Assembly (NCBI RefSeq): GCF_040183065.1
Contig: NC_091118.1
Span: 212,700,529 to 212,764,528, forward strand
DNA: 64,000 nt
DNA from: Periplaneta americana
Lineage: Eukaryota > Arthropoda > Insecta > Blattodea > Blattidae
Reading direction: 5' to 3'
Position 1 is the stretch's first letter, and every line of letters starts with the position of its first letter. Positions 1-10,762 of the stretch are shown here, piece by piece. The notes under the pieces were generated by a model. The model had not been told where the DNA came from and made no database searches. It worked only from the letters and a program-made list of their open reading frames with translations. Made by a program: the position numbers and the translations under genes.

Positions 1-465
1 TGTTCTAAATTTCATGCACGTATCTTTAATAGTTCAGAAATTATATCAATTTTTGTCTGGCAATGTAGCAAAAAAAATGAAGTTACTGGAAACCGATAAA
101 AGCAGGCGTATGATTTAAAAATCCATAGTGCAGGAAGTTTAAAAATGGCGACTCAACATCCGATAAGGGCACAAATACCCACAAAATGTTATGCAATGCA
201 TTCCACACATATCAAAGGGTATTTTAAAGAAAAAAAAATTTTTTTTTGAAAATTTAATTTACCGGAAACAACAATAAAAGTGGGCGAGTGATTTAAAAAT
301 CCATAACGTAGGAAGTTTAAAAATGGCGACTCAACATCCGATAAGGGCACAAATACCCACAAAATGTTATGCTATGCATTCCACACATATCACAGAGTAT
401 TTTAAAGATTTTTTTTTTTTAAATTTAGTCATTTTTCAGCAAAAAATACCATCCTCTCCCCTTAA
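1..465. repeat. Right half of TTAA-flanked element with tandem satellite-like core
   Basis: Two tandem units with a period of 178 bp (anchor CATCCGATAAGGG at 157 and 335) are followed by an AT-rich spacer and the end sequence AAAAAATACCATCCTCTCC, then TTAA at 462-465. The same sequence, in the same order, forms the right part of the complete element at 38150-39240, so this copy is cut by the window edge. The complete copy shows inverted ends and TTAA on both sides, as expected of a piggyBac-type target site. No coding sequence is seen. Confidence 0.75.
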
Positions 466-1674
466 TGCGACATGAGAGCTTTATGGAGATCATAGGGTAA
501 AAAGCAGATTGTAAACAGAGATTATAATCAACCTGAACATCACAACATAATGTCATCAATTGAACGAGGAATTTCTGCAAATTTATTTATATCTGTTTAC
601 AGCCAAGTGAGATTGTTTGCAATGAACAACATGGCTTTGAAATATGGTCGTGTACTAGTCAGTTCATAGGAAGAGGCCAACTTACTTGAAAATGCAATAG
701 AATCATTCTAGAAGGTCACGTGCTAACATACAAAAAATTGACTGGAAAATTTTATCGTGGTAACAGACTATGAGTCTCTAAATTTAAAAAAGGGTGTTTT
801 TTTTTATACCTAAATTACCCCATTCCACCCTATGCTATTTTATTTTCCTTGTATAAAATTGAAGTGTGTTTGTCTGGCCATCCCATCGGACTGCAGCACT
901 ATGCTGTTAAATCAAACATTAATGAATTCTCTGGTTTCACTATTCTCTGGTTTCTAAATCAGACCCACTGAAACTCAATGTGTAAAAACTCCTCAGAACT
1001 GACTGTTAGACCTGTGTTTTTAAGACAATGGAGGTGTATAAGATAAGCTGTGACACAGATATTACATAAAATCAACAAGATCTTACCAACTTAAAAAAAT
1101 AATTACTATAACTATAACATTACGTAAATTATGTGGTGGTCTGTGCCCCAAAGGCTTGTGTGAGGTAAGATAATTGCTTACTTAACGATATTGTTATACT
1201 ACAGAAGGTGGACAGAGTCAGTGAGATGATAAAATGGTGATAATCGAGTGGTGGTGAAATGGCAGCACTGTTTTCAATTATTGTGTGTCTCCATTCTAAG
1301 CCATTAAACTATTAAGGAGAAGTTGTCACAGATTTATTTAGGAAATTTTTTCAATATAAGTATATCAAATGATTCACATATCACTCATGTATTACCTCCA
1401 AAACAGTAAAACCTGTCATTGTATACGGTATAAACAGTAAATACAAGTATTATTTATTTATCAAAGCTTCCTCAAAGTAGAGGCTGCCATTAGACAAAGC
1501 ATACAAAGCAATACAAGAACAAATAGAAGATGAGAGCTAAAAGAGTAATAAAAAAGTCAAACAAATACACAAACAAACAATGGCAGTTTACAGAAGAAAA
1601 AAAAATTTCAAGTAAAGAATCAATGAAAGCTAAGAAGGAAAAAGAAAAATGATAATGGTGCGTCAATTTTGTCC
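466..1674. other. Anonymous AT-rich sequence
   Basis: No exon, transposase remnant or structured repeat could be recognised here. 1130-1150 and 1190-1290 carry short G-rich patches without coding potential. The part just before 1675 may be the 3' UTR of the adjoining minus-strand LINE. Confidence 0.4.
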
Positions 1675-2640
1675 ATACACTGAGTTAGAGTCCATATAGG
1701 TGGTTCTGTAAAAGTTTGATTGACTCTCTAACTATGAGGAGGGCCAGTTCATTCAGAAAAGATTTGTGCAGTCCTAGGGTCTTACAGAATTGAGAAGAGA
1801 AGTTGGGTATCGTTCCTCTTGCTCCAAACATCAATCCCGTAACACTGATATCGTGAAGTTGGTATTTATCTTTATAATACGGGATGGTTGGAACGTAGAT
1901 TGCTCGTTTCTCCTCATGTACGTCTTCGGGCTGTCCTTTATATGTTTCAAACCTGATGGTGGGGTCGATTATCATACCCTGAGACAGGAATTCGCTAATG
2001 GCGATTATGTCAATTCGTCTGTTACTGTCATTGTCGGCGGTTCCGTGGACTTCTTCATAGACGGTGTATTTTAGTTTTCTAAGGGCATCGGCCAGTTTAG
2101 TTCTAATTGCATGGTGCCTATGTATACGCAATGTTTCACCATAAGGGCAGGCTCCCAGGACATGTCCAAGGGTTTCTATCTCACTGAGGCATCGCCTGCA
2201 GTGGTTGTCCTGAGACCTACCGGGTATGGCTCTTACAGCGCTTATGTTGGCAGTCATCTTGATAGCCTCCTTCCATTCACCGCTAGTCATTCCATCGGGC
2301 TTAGTTATCCATTTGTTAGAGGGAGTGAATTCACTGTACAGAATAACATCTTTTCCCTTTTGAGGTAAGTTGCACCATGCGTTGTACTCTCGCCGGCGTA
2401 ATTCGGTCCAAATTTTTCTGGTGTTTATTACTCCACTCGTAGAAGTTAGGTGTTCAGTTTTATCGATTTGAAGGTTGTTCAAGCAATGTTTAGCTTCCTC
2501 CTTTAGACATTTAGTGTTGTTTATGTACATATTACACATATTCAACTTCATGCAAGAGTTGACGTGTTGCAAGTAGGCTTCCCAACGTGTGCAGAAAATA
2601 CCTAAGCCTTTAAATTTTTTGTCGGAATACGACATATTGT
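1675..2640 (-). mobile_element. R2-like LINE 3' end with restriction-like endonuclease domain, 5' truncated
   Basis: A 316-residue open frame (2635 down to 1685) reads as the C-terminal part of an R2-clade non-LTR retrotransposon polyprotein. It has the zinc-knuckle arrangement C146-x2-C149, H158, C163 (CRRCLSEIETLGHVLGACP), followed by a basic RHH motif, then RRIDIIAI near residue 206 and DPTIRFE near 224. These match the order of the zinc knuckle and PD-(D/E)XK-type endonuclease in R2/R4/NeSL LINEs, which cut DNA to prime reverse transcription. The reverse transcriptase itself is absent, so the copy is 5' truncated. The open frame is undamaged, which suggests a fairly recent insertion. A related, damaged copy sits at 29830-30385. 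The position of the N-terminal methionine is arbitrary. Confidence 0.75.
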
Positions 2641-2969
2641 CTGGAATATCACCAGGAAGTTGTAGTTCCAGTCTAAAAGAATATATTATACGGATTTTTC
2701 AAAAGTAACGCATAATTGCGATTAAAATTGACTGAGATTTCGGACAAAAAGCTGAGACACGTCAAACCTTGGATTTAGAAAGGAATATTTTTATGGAAAC
2801 AAAATTTTTTGCGACTATTTTACTAGTTACGACATCATTGAAAATATTTTAAAATGGCACTATAGTTTTTTAATTGTATAATATGGATTTATAAGCACAA
2901 TAAAATTCGTTCAGGACACTAGAAAATTCGTAATTCGTACAAATAATTTATCAGCATATCAATAACAAC

Positions 2970-3450
2970 CTCTTAATATAATCTGAAAGAGCATATTTTT
3001 TCATGTAATATTTCATTTGTTTTATACAGAAGCACTATGGTAACAATTTTATTCTTATATTTTGTTAGTCCCTGTGTTATGAAAGCAGTTTTATTGATGA
3101 AATCAAAATAAAACAAGATGTTCTTAACATGTTCATGTTTCCTGAATTTCGCTTCTATTCTACTCAAAGTTGATTGAGAAATAGATGGCAGCTTTGGATG
3201 AGTTTCGTTAAAAAGTGTGCACACCTCTTGTTGTGTACTTCTTCTATTAGAATTTAAATTATCTCATTTTCTGTTAATAACATCTTGTTTTATGTTGATT
3301 TCATCAATAAAACTATTTCCATAACACAAGGACTATCAAAATATATCAGCAATAAAATTGTTACCATAGTAACCATAACCATAATGCCTTTGTATAAATC
3401 AAATGAAATATTACATTAAAAATTTGCTATTTCAGATTATATTTAAAACT
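2970..3450. repeat. Large inverted repeat (MITE-like palindrome)
   Basis: 2974-3131 and 3268-3450 are reverse complements with scattered differences. For example CTGTGTTATGAAAGCAGTTT on one arm pairs with AACTATTTCCATAACACAAG on the other. The loop is about 135 bp. The palindrome lies inside the larger foldback element and abuts the 3' end of the Helitron. The short open frames inside are by-products of the repeat. Confidence 0.65.
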
Positions 3451-4715
3451 AGTGGCTTGTGCAGCAAATGCTGCAAACTAAGTTCATTAGATGTTCAAAT
3501 AAACATTTTTCAGATTTATTTTCAATAAAGAATACCAGACATCCTGAAAGTTATTTGCTTCCATAATAATGAAACATACTCCCTCTTAATGTTTTTTTTT
3601 ATGCCAAATACATTTCTTGAACCTATACACCTTCAGTTTTTTAGTTTGAATGCAGAAACGCAAGTAACAATGCCAGGACAACCAGTCGGTTTTCCATGTG
3701 GGAGTAAAGCAATAGCTATTTCAGGTCATTGCGGATTGTAGGTGAAAGTTAAAAAAAATGTCAGGTTTGCCATGTTTTCGAACAATAGACATAGCATCTT
3801 GGTATAGCTGCTGCATGTAGAGCTTGAAATGTGGAGGGTAAAATCATTTTATCCTGCTAAGAGATCTTGCTGAAATGATCAGGAGACTACAAAACCTTTT
3901 AGGCCTCTTATTTTATCAGTAAGTAATGCCTTTTGATCTTTCCTTAGGAACTGTAATTTTTGCGCTCTCTCGAGCCAATACTGGAGAGAATGACGCATAT
4001 AAATATCTACACCACACCGCCATTAAATATATGAAAAAGACCCAACCCCACTCGATTAATAACTATAAAAATATTTGATTTTTAATAATGTAAGTTTTAT
4101 AGTTTTCAGTAACATATACTATATAGCCGCCACTCAGTAAATTATAGAAATCAAGATCTAATTTAAAATATTCTCTACGTCTACTTATATAACCCCAAAA
4201 CGTTTCACTTTCATATCATCAGTATAGCATTAATATGTATAATTAATGAAAAATAGTCACATCATGGCATTAACTATAATAATATTTTATTTCTAATAGT
4301 AATAATGTCATCAAACCACCTCAAGTTTTGTAATTTTTAATATCCAATACACAGTTGTGCTTAGAAAATTACACATCACAGAATCAGACCTTTAAATTAT
4401 TTTTAGTAAGCCTTGAAGTTTTTAATAACCAATTTAATTTGAGCTCTAAATATGTCAGCATTCTTACAGATCATGGCCTTCGTGTAATATTGTTTACAGT
4501 AGTGTGTGTTTTGTTTTATTCTGAAATACAATTAGTGACGACAGATGGATTTTAGAAAATAGGAAAATTATGTTGAAAAATTCACATTTCACTGAAAACT
4601 ACTATTTTTCTGAAAAACTTTGGGTCCCCAAGCTTCAAAATGAGAAGTCATTTATTAAAATCCGTTGAGCCGTTTTCCCGTAATTTCCGTTACCAGTTCA
4701 AATTATATATATAGA
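3449..4715 (-). mobile_element. Non-autonomous Helitron (copy 1)
   Basis: On the minus strand the element starts with TCTATATATATAATTTGAAC after an A and ends in CTAG before a T. These are the canonical A|T insertion site and the 5' TC and 3' CTRR ends of Helitrons. Eight bases before CTAG lies the hairpin GCAGCA-TT-TGCTGC, as expected of the Helitron terminator. A second copy with the same termini is at 41369-42618 in opposite orientation. No Rep/helicase gene is present, so it must be mobilised in trans. Confidence 0.85.
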
Positions 4716-4890
4716 TACTACAAGTATAGGGAGTCATTTAGAAATGTTTTTGATGTCATAACTCGCACAAAAGTCACAAAAATATTTTGTTTCAATAAAA
4801 ATATTCCTTTCTAAATAAAAGGTTTGGCGTGCCTGAGCTTTTTTGTCCCGAATCTCCTCATTCAGTTTTAATTGCAGTTATTCGTTACAA

Positions 4891-5602
4891 GGAACTTATG
4901 ATTTATAGGAAATGAAGCTGTTTTCGATGTGCTTCCATCAAAAAGATTTCCAAAATGCCTGTGGCACCAATGTGACAACTTCCCCTTGTAAGACAGACAA
5001 ATGGTACATCACTACGCATGTTAGTTAATATGGTGTTATATTTAGGAATCTGCTTGCATTACGTTCATTGATTTATTGCAAAAGTGCTGACTGGTTTTTT
5101 CTGCCTTTCTGGCATCTTATCTGCTACTGCGCTTCTGTATAAGTGAGGAAGGTCGCGCTTGCATTGAGGCTGCTGAACTCAAAGGTATGTAAAGTTCTTG
5201 CAGTCTAACACATTTTGTAATTTAGCATTGCACCAAACTGGATAACAAGTGACTTGCTTTAAATACCTACTATATCAGGTTTAGCTGTAATTATTTCTTG
5301 CTTAAAATGCCAATTATTTTTAACTCTAAATTAACATAAATGGCCAAGGCTTAAAAAAATGAGACTGTATCTCTTTCAATTCTAAATTCTTGTACATTTC
5401 CATCTTCGGCTTTGAAATTTAATATTTTTGCTCTGTAGCCCATAGTTACAGCAGTTTACATACATCTTTCCTGTTCCATTGTCTTGGCAAACAGTTGGTT
5501 GTGCACTAAAGCTGTAGCTTTTTCACATAATTGCTTGTTGGGGTGCTTTCAGAGTTTGGTAACAGTTTTGCCAAAATGTTTGCAAAATGTGAAATTTGCA
5601 CA
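4891..5602. other. Anonymous AT-rich sequence
   Basis: No exon or repeat structure recognised. Short reading frames here lack any recognisable motif. Confidence 0.4.
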
Positions 5603-5985
5603 TTGAATAATTTCGAGGGAAAAATTGTTCCGGGGCCGGGTATCGAACCCGGGACCTTTGGTTAAACGTACCAACGCTCTCCCACTGAGCTACCCGGGAA
5701 CTCTACCCGACACCGATCAGCTTAATTTGCATAATACACGTCACTGTACGTAACAGAAAACCACAATTTAAAGTCACACAGAGTTAGTGTGCACTCAAAT
5801 GTTGGTTGCTTGACGGTTGTCAGCCCACTTTGAGGTCTGTGGATATAGAGGGAAAAATTGGATCGGTGTCGGGTAGAGTTCCCGGGTAGCTCAGTGGGAG
5901 AGCGTTGGTACGTTTAACCAAAGGTCCCGGGTTCGATACCTGGCCCCGGAACAATTTTTCCCTCGAAATTATTGAAATTAACTTT
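5603..5985. repeat. Head-to-head dimer of a tRNA-derived repeat
   Basis: A tRNA-like segment on the plus strand (5880-5950: GGGTAGCTCAGTGGGAGAGC as A box, GGTTCGATACC as B box) is mirrored on the minus strand at about 5627-5700. Both are followed outward by the same tail, AACAATTTTTCCCTCGAAAT and its complement. The palindrome also includes the bases just upstream of the tRNA heads (GATCGGTGTCGGGTAGAG). A third, truncated copy with its own target-site duplication is at 52182-52242. This marks the unit as a retroposed SINE-like repeat, not a host tRNA gene. Confidence 0.7.
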
Positions 5986-6727
5986 ACAGGGAGTTATTCC
6001 TGAAAGCTTAATTTGCAAATTTGCACATTGTTCCAATGGTGACACGATGGACTTAATCACTGTGAATGTAACATATTTCACGTAAGCTAACAACACAACT
6101 ATGTGTTTAAACTCTCAAATTGTCATTGACGAACAGTATGCACATTGCACACAATGCAGCAGCAGCAGCAGTTGTGATGTAGTAGCAATTCGGTTTCGAG
6201 ATGTTTTCAAGAAATTCACATTTTCAGCACTAGTGCTTGGCACGCCATCTGCCTTGTAGATCTGTGTACAGCAATTTTTCTTAAATAGCATTTTTGTAGT
6301 TTTTTCGGGTATTTTTGCATTTTTATTTTAAATGTACGCAAAATACTAAAAAGACGCTTTTCAGTCACAAACATGGGTTTTAGGGATTTATAGGAATTTA
6401 TGGTTCATTTAGGCATTACAGGTCCTATAGAATTTTAACAGGGGATCTTGTATACATGAAACATGGAGGTATCTGAATAACATAGGTCTAGAATGTAAGA
6501 AATAAAATAGTACAGAACTAGAAACCTGTTTCCTACTTATTACAATCTCACTTAATTAATAGAAACCCCATGTAATAGAAATCACATCGTAATATCACTG
6601 TGTTTCAAATTACACTTCAAAATATTATGCCTCTGAAACGATGCAGTATTTTAAAAAGAGTTTTTTTTTTTTAATATTTTCTGTTCCAAATAGACGTATC
6701 TTTCACCACCTGACATTTCACAAAATC
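5986..6727. other. Anonymous AT-rich sequence
   Basis: Nothing recognisable beyond a short CAGCAGCAGCAG stretch near 6160 and AT-rich runs. Confidence 0.4.
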
Positions 6728-7090
6728 TTTTGTTGTTGTTTTCTAATGCCAGGCGTTTGACAATAAAGTCATTTGACCTTTTGCACTCCAATATTTTTCA
6801 AAGATATTGTCATGGTTAGCCACTGATGCACAGATTTTGAGGTGTTCTGAATCCATTTCTTGATTTGAGTTGCACAGTGGACAGTTAGGAGACTGATATA
6901 TTCCAATTCTATGCAGATGCTTGGCCAAACAGTCATGGCCTGTTGCCAATCTAAAGTGAAAATGGCAAGTTGTAGCCGATTTAAGTGAACACCATATTTT
7001 AATGGTTTGATGGCGACTTCATTTACACACAACCCCCAGAATGTCTGGAGGACCACACCTGCTGTTGGTCGACGGGTCCATTGGACCTAG
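6728..7090 (-). mobile_element. LINE 3' end with C-terminal zinc-knuckle, frameshifted
   Basis: Minus-strand frames read TGHDCLAKHLHRIGIYQSP followed by CPLCN, then SEHLKICASV. This is the Cys/His-rich tail found after the RNase H region of Jockey/R1-like LINEs. The upstream part continues in another frame, so there is at least one frameshift near 6950. The 3' end runs into a (CAA)n-like tail (TGTTGTTGTT on plus, 6731). A shorter copy of the same end is at 21943-22100. The GC-richer stretch 7090-7400 may be more of the same element but shows no clear domain. Confidence 0.65.
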
Positions 7091-7765
7091 CTGGGAGATC
7101 TTGTTGATCACCAGCTTTCCCTCCTTAAGCCACTGGAGGACGATTTTAGTGCCATAGCAGGTCAGCACTAGGAACAGAAAAGTAGAAAGAGGAGGAAGGA
7201 AAGTGAAATGAACCCCTAGGCCTCGAATGCTCTAATGCCATCGGGGTCGAAGAAAGTAAGAGTTCAGTCAGAGGACTGGATAGGAAAGGGTAAAGAGGGA
7301 ATTAGGTATTGAATAGAGGAAAATTATACCAAATTCAGTCATTAACTCATCAAGCTGACCAGTGCTAATTGATGAGTAGCCCCTCCCTTTAGTTCAGCTC
7401 GTAAAGTTATGCGTACTAACAGCTGCACCACGGGAAGGTAGGGATGGGACATTGGGTATTTGTCCAGGTTGGTTCCTTAAAGCCTTCAATGGGAAGGATT
7501 AATGGCTCTCCCCCCTGTATTGAACAAATACCGTTTTGCAGCCACAAAATCTTTTGTACCACTCTGTATAATTCTTTGGAGTGGGGGATGGGGGACTTGA
7601 AACTAGTAGAAGGGATGTCTTCAGCATTAGCAGTAATTAAAGCATGTATTTTCATCAAAAAGCAGAAATTGATCAGCCATATCACAATACTCCACATAAA
7701 GATAAACAGTCTGCGTAAAATACAATGTTATACAGTAACATGCTGATTATGTTTTGATTTCATAG

Positions 7766-7974
7766 GTTTCTGAAGGAAATTGAAATGATGCTGGAGAAGG
7801 ACATAGCAGACAATCGTGCAATTGGTGATGCTGGTGCACAGGCGATTCTGAGCAGCTGTTCAGGGGACGGCACGGTGCGCATCCTGACTCACTGCAACAC
7901 GGGCTCCCTCGCCACTGCGGGCTACGGCACAGCCTTGGGGGTCATCCGCTCACTCCACTCCCTCAAGAGGCTGG
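7766..7974 (+). CDS. MRI1: Methylthioribose-1-phosphate isomerase, internal exon with catalytic Cys
   Basis: MRI1 (MtnA, an eIF2B-like fold) converts methylthioribose-1-phosphate to methylthioribulose-1-phosphate in the cytosolic methionine salvage pathway. This exon encodes [15 protein letters not shown], then [20 protein letters not shown] and [10 protein letters not shown]. The Cys in THCNTG corresponds to the catalytic cysteine of MtnA. The acceptor TTTCATAG ends at 7765 and the donor GG|GTGAGT follows 7974. The exon is 209 nt and ends after the first base of a codon. The following exons rejoin in frame, so the gene looks intact. About the first 130 residues of the usual ~360-370 must be encoded upstream, and I could not find those exons in 1-7765. 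Confidence 0.93.
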
Positions 7975-7982
7975 GTGAGTCA

Positions 7983-8837
7983 TTCCTTAAGGTACGGTCA
8001 CACGTCGCTACTTTTGCAGCAATGCAGTACAAAAAACTGCGCAACTCTTGTACTGTGACGTGTGAACAACGGTGCAACCTGAAAAGTAGCGGCTGCCGAA
8101 CCTGCTGCCCGCTACTTTTCCATGCTGCGCGCAGCTTAAAAGTAGCGACGTGTGAACAGGGTTCTCAGGGTTGCAGCCGCAGCAATTTTGATATCGGTTT
8201 TGTTGAAACTTTTGCTGTGGTTGCAAACAGTGTTACCACCCAAATGTGCCAATGATACTTTTATTGTTTGGATTTATTTTAATGTTAAATGTGATGAAAA
8301 TAAATTATTTGTAACAGTTATTAAATGCACAACACAGTCTGAGCATAATTGCTGACGATATAATTCATTTTTTAAATTTTCCGTAGCGTAGTTCCAAACT
8401 GGAAGGTTGCCAACATTGATTACGTGAATATGCTGTTGGTTATCATTTAAGCATATAGGCGTTTTTAAAAGCTTTATAATAAAAATAATGCCAATTTCTG
8501 AATACTAGTTAGGACAGAAAAGCAAATAATAGATAAGGAAGCTTTCGCATGAGTTTCTTAATAACGCGAACATAACCACAAAATGTATATTGAGAAGTCA
8601 ACACGGAGATGGGAACCTGCAGCATGACTGCGGCTGCAAAAGTAGCGCCTTGTGTGTAAACAGACTCGCAACCTCCAGTTGCAACTTTTGCTGCATTCGG
8701 GTTGCGCAGCACGAAAAGTAGCATGCAGCGCGCTACTTTTGGGTTACGTGTGAACACGACATGCAACTTTTGCAGCTGCAGTACAAAAGTAGCGCTGCAA
8801 AAGTAGTGACGTATGACCGTGCCTTAAGGAATGACAT
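7983..8837. mobile_element. Non-autonomous DNA transposon with long inverted ends, TTAA-flanked
   Basis: The left end GTCATTCCTTAAGGTACGGT is mirrored at the right by GACCGTGCCTTAAGGAATGAC. The ~200-bp subterminal regions both contain repeated GCTGCAAAAGTAGC-type blocks and GTGTGAAC motifs in inverted arrangement. TTAA flanks the GG...CC ends on both sides, which fits a piggyBac-type target, though the mirror symmetry extends 8 bp beyond TTAA. There is no transposase. It lies in an MRI1 intron, starting about 8 bp after the splice donor of the preceding exon. Confidence 0.7.
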
Positions 8838-9627
8838 GTACTTTCTGCTTTTCATTGATTTTCTCAACCACCTTCTCACCTTCTCATTTTCTTACTCTTC
8901 CTCATCTTCTCTTTGTATTTTCAAACAAAAAAGTTAAATACAATTTTGCTCATTTCGAGATAAAATCCTTGCGGTGAATTTCGGTGAAGTCCGGAGGGAC
9001 CAAACCCGGTAGAAGTACAAATCTTCAAGTGAAATAAAATTACAATGTTAGAACTGTAGAAGTCAGTCATGCCTTCTAAAAGGTTTCCTGGTACAATGTA
9101 GTTTTCTCATAACAGAAATCTGTGATTCTGATTCTGAACTGATTCTATGATTTTGATAATAACGTGGATTTTAATTGGAGGTATAATGCTTGAAACCACA
9201 AAAAGTTCATAAACTTTTCTTGCCAAATTTTATTGTTGTGGTAGTTTTTCAGCCTTGAATATTAGTCAAAGAACTCGCCCTTGAAATACTAAATATTAAA
9301 CCTGATACGAACTATGTATACTGCCAGTTTTATTTTGGACATGTCTGGTAAATAATCATTCATACAAATTTATTATTTCTTCTGGTGATGCCGGTATTCT
9401 TCTTCAATTTGTATGTGAGTCTGAAACAGACATTAGAATAAAATGTTTGTTAATAATAATAATAATAATGCTGCAGTATTTTGAATAAGCTGTCGTGGAC
9501 AGCTTATAAAGAGTGGTCCTCCATCTCGGGGGCTGGACGAAGGGTTAAACCCATTACAGTAAAAAGGAGCTTGTTACAAAACCCCAACATAAGCCTCGGA
9601 ATGGGACAGGTTCTTTGGCGTGACCAC
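8838..9627. other. MRI1 intron sequence, mostly anonymous
   Basis: AT-rich intron sequence with a short (AAT)n run at 9450-9470. A GC-richer block at 9490-9627 (GTCGTGGACAGCTTATAAAG onward) looks like part of a dispersed repeat, perhaps upstream LINE sequence, but no domain is readable. Confidence 0.4.
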
Positions 9628-10050
9628 AATGGACTCCCACTTTGAAAGAGGAACAGAGGTTAAGGATGTTCTAGAATAAGGTGCTTAGGAAAATATTTGG
9701 GGCTAAGTGGGATGAAGTTACAGGAGAATGGAGAAAGTTACACAACACAGAACTGCACGCATTGTATTCTTCACCTGACATAATTAGGAACATTAAATCC
9801 AGACGTTTGAGATGGGCAAGGCATGTAGCACCTATGGGCGAATCCAGAAATGCATATAAAGTGTTAGTTGGGAGGCCGGAGGGAAAGAGACTTTGGGGAG
9901 GCCGAGACGTAGATGGGAGGATAATATTAAAATGGATTTGAGGGAGATGGTTATGATGGTAGGGACTGGATTAATCTTGTTTAAGATAGGGACCGATGGC
10001 GGGCTTATGTGAGGGTGGCAATGAACCTTCGGATACTCAAAGTAAGTAAT
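9628..10050 (+). mobile_element. LINE-A 3' fragment in MRI1 intron
   Basis: This is a plus-strand copy of the LINE C-terminus seen more fully at 10763-11721. The reading [20 protein letters not shown] and later [18 protein letters not shown] is interrupted by frameshifts near 9900 and 9960. The copy ends in AAGTAAGTAA (10040-10049), matching the (TAAG)n tail of the family. The acceptor AG of the next MRI1 exon is only 14 bases further on. Confidence 0.8.
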
Positions 10051-10064
10051 GTAAAATGTTGCAG

Positions 10065-10273
10065 AGCATGTGTACTGCACAGAGACGCGACCTTATAACC
10101 AGGGGGCAAGACTCACAGCGTACGAGCTAGTGCACGAGAAGATTCCGGCCACTCTGGTGTGCGACAGCATGGTGGCAGCTCTGATGAGGGCACGCAACAT
10201 CACAGCCGTGGTGGTCGGTGCAGACAGAGTGGCAGCCAATGGGGACACTGCCAACAAGATCGGCACTTACCAG
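10065..10273 (+). CDS. MRI1: Methylthioribose-1-phosphate isomerase, internal exon with catalytic Asp
   Basis: The split codon left by the previous exon (G plus AG) joins to give [20 protein letters not shown]. Later come [12 protein letters not shown] and [20 protein letters not shown]. The Asp of GADR matches the catalytic aspartate of MtnA/MRI1. The acceptor TGTTGCAG ends at 10064, and the donor CAG|GTACTG follows 10273 between codons. The upstream intron ends almost directly in a LINE copy. Confidence 0.93.
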
Positions 10274-10755
10274 GTACTGCATTTATACCTCACTTTCCTG
10301 TATTACACTAATATGTGAAGTTGCTTTATAGTGTCACGTGTTTTATGTATTGCTATAATATTATTTTATTTACTGTTCCATTTGTCTTCATTCCTGATGC
10401 AACTGCCCAGTTCATTCATATTCCACATTTTACTTTCTCATTAGAGGAAGTGTTGCGTTGCTACAAAAGGAATTGATTTAGGAATATTCACAGTAACACG
10501 TTTTACTTAACATCACGGATACTGAAAAAGAGGTTTGGGCATTCATCTGTCTATGTAAAGTGATTTTGCCTAAACTATTGTTTAAATAGATTTTGTTCAC
10601 ATTCCTTCTCAGCGAGTCAGTTTACCCAGGAATGATGCACAAATGACTGGCAATTGGACTGAAAATAGTGGAATATGAAACAATAAAATTTACTTGAGTA
10701 GAAACCGAATGTACCACATTAAGTTAGTAACGTTTTTGCCGGAATCAAATTTACC
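10274..10755. other. MRI1 intron sequence
   Basis: No repeat or exon recognised between the exon donor and the minus-strand LINE-A copy. Confidence 0.5.
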
Positions 10756-10762
10756 AAAGTAC

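Larger units (their letters stand above)
2695..4890. mobile_element. Foldback element with ~160-bp inverted arms, carrying an inner palindrome and a Helitron
   Basis: The segment near 2700-2860 (AATTGCGATTAAAATTGACT, then AGAAAGGAATATTTTTATGG) reappears reverse-complemented near 4738-4890 (AGGAATATTTTTATTGAAAC on the other strand). The arms therefore face each other across about 1.9 kb. Between them lie a second palindrome (2970-3450) and a Helitron (3449-4715). No transposase is left, so I cannot assign a superfamily. The ends are approximate and no target-site duplication was found. Confidence 0.6.

Noticed and set aside
5880..5950. A functional tRNA gene
   Set aside because: The A and B boxes are good, but the acceptor stem has a mismatch, position 33 is not T in the best fold, and the sequence belongs to a dispersed repeat with copies at 5627 and 52182.
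7444..7697. Additional MRI1 exon just upstream of 7766
   Set aside because: Neither strand encodes anything like the MRI1 N-terminal half, and the exon at 7766 has its own acceptor.
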